A stretch of DNA of 64,000 bases from assembly GCA_949751835.1 (NCBI GenBank), contig CATKHK010000112.1:1-64000 (forward strand), given 5' to 3'. Shown one piece after another: positions 58,786-64,000 of this stretch (the stretch's first letter is position 1; each line of letters opens with the position of its first letter). Source of the stretch: Blepharisma japonicum. Taxonomy: Eukaryota > Ciliophora > Heterotrichea > Heterotrichida > Blepharismidae. The position numbers and the translations under genes are program-made. A model generated the notes under the pieces. It worked only from the letters and a program-made list of their open reading frames with translations. It was not told where the DNA came from and ran no database searches.

Positions 58786-61700
58786 CTATTTTAAAATTAT
58801 CTTTTCTACATTAGTATTCGGGACAATCATTTTTAAAGCTTGCTTTGAATGCTTTCCAAACGCAAAAGCAAATTTAAACAAAGTTGACGTATCATGACCC
58901 TTTTTGCGATAAAGTAAACTTGGGTATTTCTTATACTGCACATAAATACCAACTAATATAATAACTACTAATCCTGAGCATAATATTGTCGACAGCATAA
59001 ATGGGTTACCTCCTATACTCTGCGCAACTATTGATAAAAAAGCAAGCCACACGACTGCTATTAAAATCAAAGTTTGCCACCAACTGAATCTTGCATAATT
59101 ATAAGGCTTGAATTTAAGCAAAAAACTAATATAAATAAGCATCACTATTAAAAACAGAGCTCCATGAAGGGCGCTTTGCGCCCTTTTGACTGTCTTATTC
59201 ATCACAATTAAAATTATTTGAACCATTGTTTTTACCATCAAAAATAGTGGAATTGCTTTTACATGCAAAAGTGGCTGCAGCTCTTGCCAAAGTGGCCTAC
59301 AAAATATTGCAAGAGGAGCATAAGCTGCCAAAGCAAATACTGAAAAAACTGCATAAAATAAGTGTTCGCCTTTCCAGCAAAAATAATAACAATCTCAAGC
59401 TAAAAAACTTTCTGTAAAGCTATCCCCAATTGATTGGTCACACAAAAAGATATCAAGGCATACTGAAGTAAAAGGAATAAAACAAAGATTCCCTAAAATT
59501 GGCATAAGATAGTCAGCTAAAGCATCTAAATGCCTTAACATAAAAATTGTTGGAAATTTCTCATCAAGCCTTAAAAGAACTACAAAACATAAAAGTACTC
59601 ATAAGCCGATAGCCCCAAAAACAATGTCAACTACTATTCAAAACACCCCATTTTGGAGCTTAAGGATATGGTTTAGGCTTAAGGAAAGCATATCACTGAT
59701 CCCAGTCAAAGTAGAATTGATGACTGTAAAGTCTGGGCCCATTGAGGAAAATTGAAAAAATTCAATAAAAATGGTCGCTCCCACAATCACATCTTGTATA
59801 GAAATTTCTTCTTTTCTCATGAGTGGCTCAATAGAAATTTTTCACCATCTATTTCATATATATATTACAATGCCAAGGTAAATAAGTCCAGCGCCAAAGC
59901 AAATCCCGAAAACTAAGGCTCGGCCTTTTGGGAAGGTTTTTACAAGTCTGTCAGGGAAAGGGCATTTATAGCCAGTGCTTCTTAAATCTGGCGGTTTGGT
60001 GGTGGAACCATCTGCATATACCAAAGGCTCTTGAATTGTTATGAGCTGCGTGCTTTGAGGTCGAAACTGCCCCATTAAATAAACAGTTAAATTGCCATAT
60101 TCGTCTAATTTATTCACAAAAATTTCAAAAGTTTGAATAATCCTATCATTTGACCCTTTTTCTATATTAACTGGTCCAGTGCAACCATAAAACTGCTGAT
60201 TTCTCATAATCTTTTGTAGCTTATAAGGGTCAGTATAATCCAACCCTCTATTAATCATAAAATCCAGTGCATATGCAATTAAAAATACAACGTCAAAATA
60301 AAAGCAGCTGTAAGAATTTATCAAGCCTCCATAGGATTTTTTTATTTGTGATAGAGCTTTTGCTCCTAATGGTCCAACCCAGCTTTCTCCATATCCAGTC
60401 ATAATAGGTACAGCAACCTCGTATACTTTATACTTATAAGCATTATCATATGCAGAAAACGAAATAAGGTCGGAAAGTGACGTAAATATGACGAGATCAC
60501 CTTTTCTTAAGCCCAAATCATAAAATTCTTCAAATATATAATAAGCGGTTGGATACTGCATTATCAAAATTAAAAATCTAGCCTCAGAGTCTACTATTTC
60601 TTTAAGTATATAAGAATGTTCTTTTACCTCATCTCTATTAAGATTTCCTGGAAAAGCTCTGCTGCTTTCTGGGTTGACTAAAGAGAGATCATGGCTTTTG
60701 CTCCCTTGGTCAAAATAAATGTACCCAGATAGTCCTCATGTATCATTTTCGTAAAGGACTGCCACTTTCCGCCAGCCTAAAGCCCGGATAAAAATTGGGA
60801 TTAATGAGTACTCATAAGAAAAAGAGGCCTGAATCCTCATATACATTGGGTAATTTTTGGTTGAATTTAGCGTGACATCTCCATTAGAAGCACTTATAAC
60901 GGGGAATGTTAAATTAAGCTGCTTAAAAGATTTCATTGACCCGATTGCCATAACTGATGCTCAGGCTGATATATGTGCGAGGCCAAAACTGTTTTTATCT
61001 TTTAAATAGCAAGCATTAGCAAATATGGAGTTATAAATTGTTACTCCACAGTCAAAATTGAAAAGGCTGATTTTAAAGTTATCGAGAAGTCCAGAGCTAA
61101 AGTTAATTATGTCGCGAGCTGCATATGAGCCATATCCTCCAATTTGTCCGACAGATATAGGTGGACCGGTAGGATTAGAAGAACCAGCTTCAATGCTCAG
61201 CTGTAATATTTTTTTTTGTGATTTAGGAATTTCTTGAGAATTGCCTGGAAAAGTAATATTTTTTAGTATTGATAGTTTTCCATCATTTATTTCTCCTACT
61301 ACTACTCTTTCTCCATTTTGAATATTTAATAGAGAAAATTCTCTTGCAAAATTTTTTGAATATAAATTTAACTGAAAATGAATTTCAGGGCTGCTTTCAG
61401 CTTTGATATGACTTAATAAATAAGAAATTATACTCCTCATTGAAGATTTTATATAGCCTTCTTTAGAAGAACTGAACTCTTCTCCTTTAACAGTAATAAT
61501 TAAAGCTCCCTCAACTATGCAGGAATATCCACTTTTCTGATCTAAAACAATTCCATTTCCAGAGGTTAAAAGATTTGTAGCTATTAAAGCACTCTGCAAT
61601 TTCAAGGCTGCAGAAGATTCAGTAAAAATATAATATAAAGTTTCTCCAAGTGGAGTAATAATTGTCTTAACTAATTCGTCTATATTTGTTTCATCTTCTA

Positions 61701-62226
61701 TAATTAAATAGTCCAAATTTTCTGAGTATTTTTCTGAATATTTTTTTAAAGAATCTCTAGTCCCATTATAGAGCACAAGACCTTGTGCTCAACCAAAATA
61801 TGTAAGTACAGCTAAAAATGAATTAATTTGGTCCGAAGATAAAGGCATTATTGAGTAAGTTCATTGATCAATATAATTCAGCTTATTTTCAAAAACCAAA
61901 TGTGAAATTTCTCTTTCTTTGCATAATTTAGAAATAAAAAACTGAGTTTCAATGCTCTCTGTTAAGTCTAAAACTAGAATAGAGTTTTCATAAAGATCAA
62001 AACAAGCTAAAACCTCTGAATATTCACAGCTATGCCAATCAGTAAAGCTATTAATATCAGATGACAACTCAAAAATTAAATCTTGGCTTCAGATTTCACT
62101 ATTCGTTTTATAGATCACAATTATTTCTAAGCAATTGCAAAAATTCAATAGCAAAATCGATACAAGTAATTTTCACAGGAGATGATAATAACCAAAAATT
62201 TTAGCGATTTCTTCAATTAAAAGCAT
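58786..62226 (-). CDS. Double-VFT polytopic receptor R11
   Basis: ATG at 62226, TAG at 58786: 1146 residues. The signal region reads WKLLVSILLLNFCNCLEIIV. The first module has DWHSCEYSEVLACF, LDLTESIETQFFISKLCKER and IIEDETNIDELVKTIITPLG, and closes with FPGNSQEIP. The second has SIEAGSSNPTGPP, LGWRKVAVLYENDT and FYGCTGPVNIEKGSNDRII. The membrane core is conserved, but the loop after segment 5 starts LAAYAPLAIFCRPLW rather than LIAYEPLAVFCRPLW. The tail is cut to VPNTNVEKIILK and lacks the Ser-Pro motif. It is intact, with TGA at many Trp codons. Confidence 0.88.
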
Positions 62227-62664
62227 AAGTTTAGGTAAATAATTGATTTTTATTATGCTATGTATTGACTAAATATCAAAATTTATTAAAATACTGGAAT
62301 ATTTATTTGATTTAATAAAAGAGTTTTATTTGAAATTTTATAAAATTTATAAAAAGAAAAACAAATATCAAAAATGGGATTTCCAAAAAAAAATATAAAG
62401 TCTATAAATTTTCTCGATTAAATATTGATAAGAATATTGCTATTTAAATTTTATTAGTTCTTTGGCCTCGTAATGGATATTTTCTTTTAAGATTTTGCCA
62501 GAAAATCATAATAAAGAATCAAAATATAGCAAAAAGTTAATTTATATCTCTTTCTGTAAAATTTTGCTTATTTTTAAACGAATTATATTTAAATTATTTT
62601 ATTAATGATAAGAAAACTATTTATATTCAATTAATTATTATAAAACGTTGAAATAATATATAAT
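62227..62664. other. Spacer between R11 and R12
   Basis: AT-rich, no gene or relic recognised. Confidence 0.3.
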
Positions 62665-64000
62665 TTAAGGGCTTTGGTCTCCAATTTTACGTGGCGATGA
62701 CATAGATGTCCCACTTGGAACAATTTTTGATAATGCAAGCTTTGAATTTTTGCCAAAAGAAAATGCAAAAATAAACAAATTTGATGTATCTTGGCCTTTT
62801 TTGCGAAAAAGTAAACTTGGGTACTTTTTATACTGGACATAAACTCCGATTAAAGCAATCATTATAAATCCAAAGCACAAAATTGATACTAAAGCAAGGG
62901 GGTCTCCACCAATACTTTGCTCAATTACTGAAATAAAAGCAAGCCACACTACTCCAATGGAAAACAGAGCTTGCCACCAACTGAATCTTGGATAATTAAA
63001 AGGCTTGAATTTAAATAAAAAAACAATATAAAAGCTCATCACTATTATAAATAAAATGCCATGAAGGAGATTCTGGGCCCTTTTTACTGTCTTGTTCATC
63101 ACAATTAAAGTTATTTGAACAATAGTTTTTACCATCAAAAATAGTGGAACTGCTTTTACGTGTAGAATAGGTTGTAGCTCTTGTCAAAGAGGCCTACAAA
63201 ATACTGCAAGCGGCTCGTAAGCTATTAATGCAAATATAGAAAAGATTGCATAAGCTAAATGTTCATCTTTTCAACAAAAATAGTAGCAATCTTGAGCAAG
63301 AAAACTCTCAGTAAAATTATCTCCAATAGCTTGATCGCATAAAAAGATGTCAAGGCAAACTGAAATAAACGGAATAAAGCAAAGATCGCCTAAAATAGGC
63401 ATCAAATAATCAGCCAAAGTGCTTAAATTCCTAAAGACAAAGCTCAAAGGAAATTTCTCATCAAGCCTAAGGAGAACTACTGAGCATAGGATAACTCATA
63501 AGCCAATTAATGCAAAAACAGCATTAGCAATAATTCAAAATACCCCATTTCTCAGTCTCAAAATATGGTCTAAACTAAGCGAAAAAGTATCACCTATTTC
63601 AGCCAATGTAGAATTAAGCAATGAAAAATCTGGCCCCATTGAAGAAAACTGGAAAAATTCTATTATAATTGACCCTGCCACAATTGCGTCTTGCATACAA
63701 ATTTCTTCTTTTGCTGTCAGAGGTTCTATTGAAATTTTCCATCACTTTTTTCATATATAAATAGTAATTGCCAGAGAAATCAAAGCAACAAAAAAGCAAA
63801 TCCCAAAAACCAAGACTCTTCCTTTTGCAAAGGTTTTCGCAAGTCTATCAGGGAAAGGACATTTATAATTGGTATTTCTCAAATCTGTTGGCTTTATTGT
63901 TGAACCGTCAGCATATACTATTTGTTCTTGAATTTGTATTAGCTGTGTGAATTGAGGCCGAAACTGTCCCATCACATAGGTGGTTAAATTGCCATTATCA
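62665..64000 (-). CDS. Double-VFT polytopic receptor R12, C-terminal part (cut by window edge)
   Basis: The TAA lies at 62665. About 445 codons are visible and the frame is open to the right edge. It includes the end of the second binding module (YADGSTIKPTDLRNTNYKCP), the complete membrane domain and the tail SGTSMSSPRKIGDQSP. Variants include NLFIFAFSFGKNSK, where others have NLFKFAFSFGK, and a Cys in LVSILCFGFIMIALIGVY. Most similar to the R6-R9 tail type. The array continues beyond this window. Confidence 0.88.

Noticed and set aside
12680-64000. Receptors as a series of broken pseudogenes because of many TGA codons
   Set aside because: TGA falls at conserved Trp sites in every copy, no TAA or TAG intrudes, and single-copy-like genes (kinesin, zinc-finger) need the same reading.
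1-64000. Telomere repeats, tRNA or rRNA genes, CRISPR arrays
   Set aside because: I looked for CCCTAA-type runs, cloverleaf-like GC-rich patches and regular spacer arrays and saw none; the only regular short-period repeat is the coding TPR array.

Overview
This AT-rich window comes from a ciliate nuclear genome that reads UGA as tryptophan, most probably a heterotrich of the Blepharisma type. Every long gene stays in one frame over 1.5-3.5 kb only if TGA is a sense codon. Paralogues carry TGG and TGA interchangeably at the same conserved Trp positions, and genes end only in TAA or TAG. No spliceosomal intron is needed in any full-length gene. The organism name is inference; the code reassignment is seen directly.

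Left part (1-5.9 kb): the 3' end of a TPR/coiled-coil gene (+), then three related minus-strand TPR units. Two are broken and one is a large open frame with an N-terminal zinc-binding motif. They are built from nearly identical 204-bp double-TPR units and share homologous 3' flanks. Middle-left (5.5-11.7 kb): remnants of plus-strand kelch-type propeller genes, then a minus-strand family of zinc-finger/coiled-coil/propeller genes with two intact members (6952-8640 and 9901-11373), one broken copy and one N-terminal stub.

Right part (12.7-64 kb): a head-to-tail array of twelve paralogous membrane receptor genes (R1-R12 here), all on the minus strand, about 1142-1156 aa each. R12 runs off the right edge. 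Each protein has a signal peptide, what looks like two successive type-1 periplasmic-binding (Venus-flytrap/ANF-receptor) modules, about nine membrane segments and a short basic Ser/Pro-containing cytosolic tail. A divergent kinesin-like gene (17114-20248) sits between R1 and R2. A fossil of its 5' end recurs between R2 and R3, marking the boundary of a duplication unit. Other receptor relics lie at 16.44-17.11 kb (opposite strand), 29.15-29.56 kb and 46.54-46.67 kb.

Two further items stand out. R10 is interrupted by a 185-bp insertion (57120-57304) flanked by a TA/TAT direct repeat. Its exact removal restores both the frame and the conserved protein sequence, which is the signature of a ciliate internal eliminated sequence. 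A short minus-strand segment at 33653-33904 resembles the catalytic core of a MULE-type DNA transposase. Overall this is a birth-and-death locus: an expanding chemoreceptor-like family with a diverse extracellular part on a nearly constant membrane part, alongside decaying TPR, kelch and zinc-finger families.
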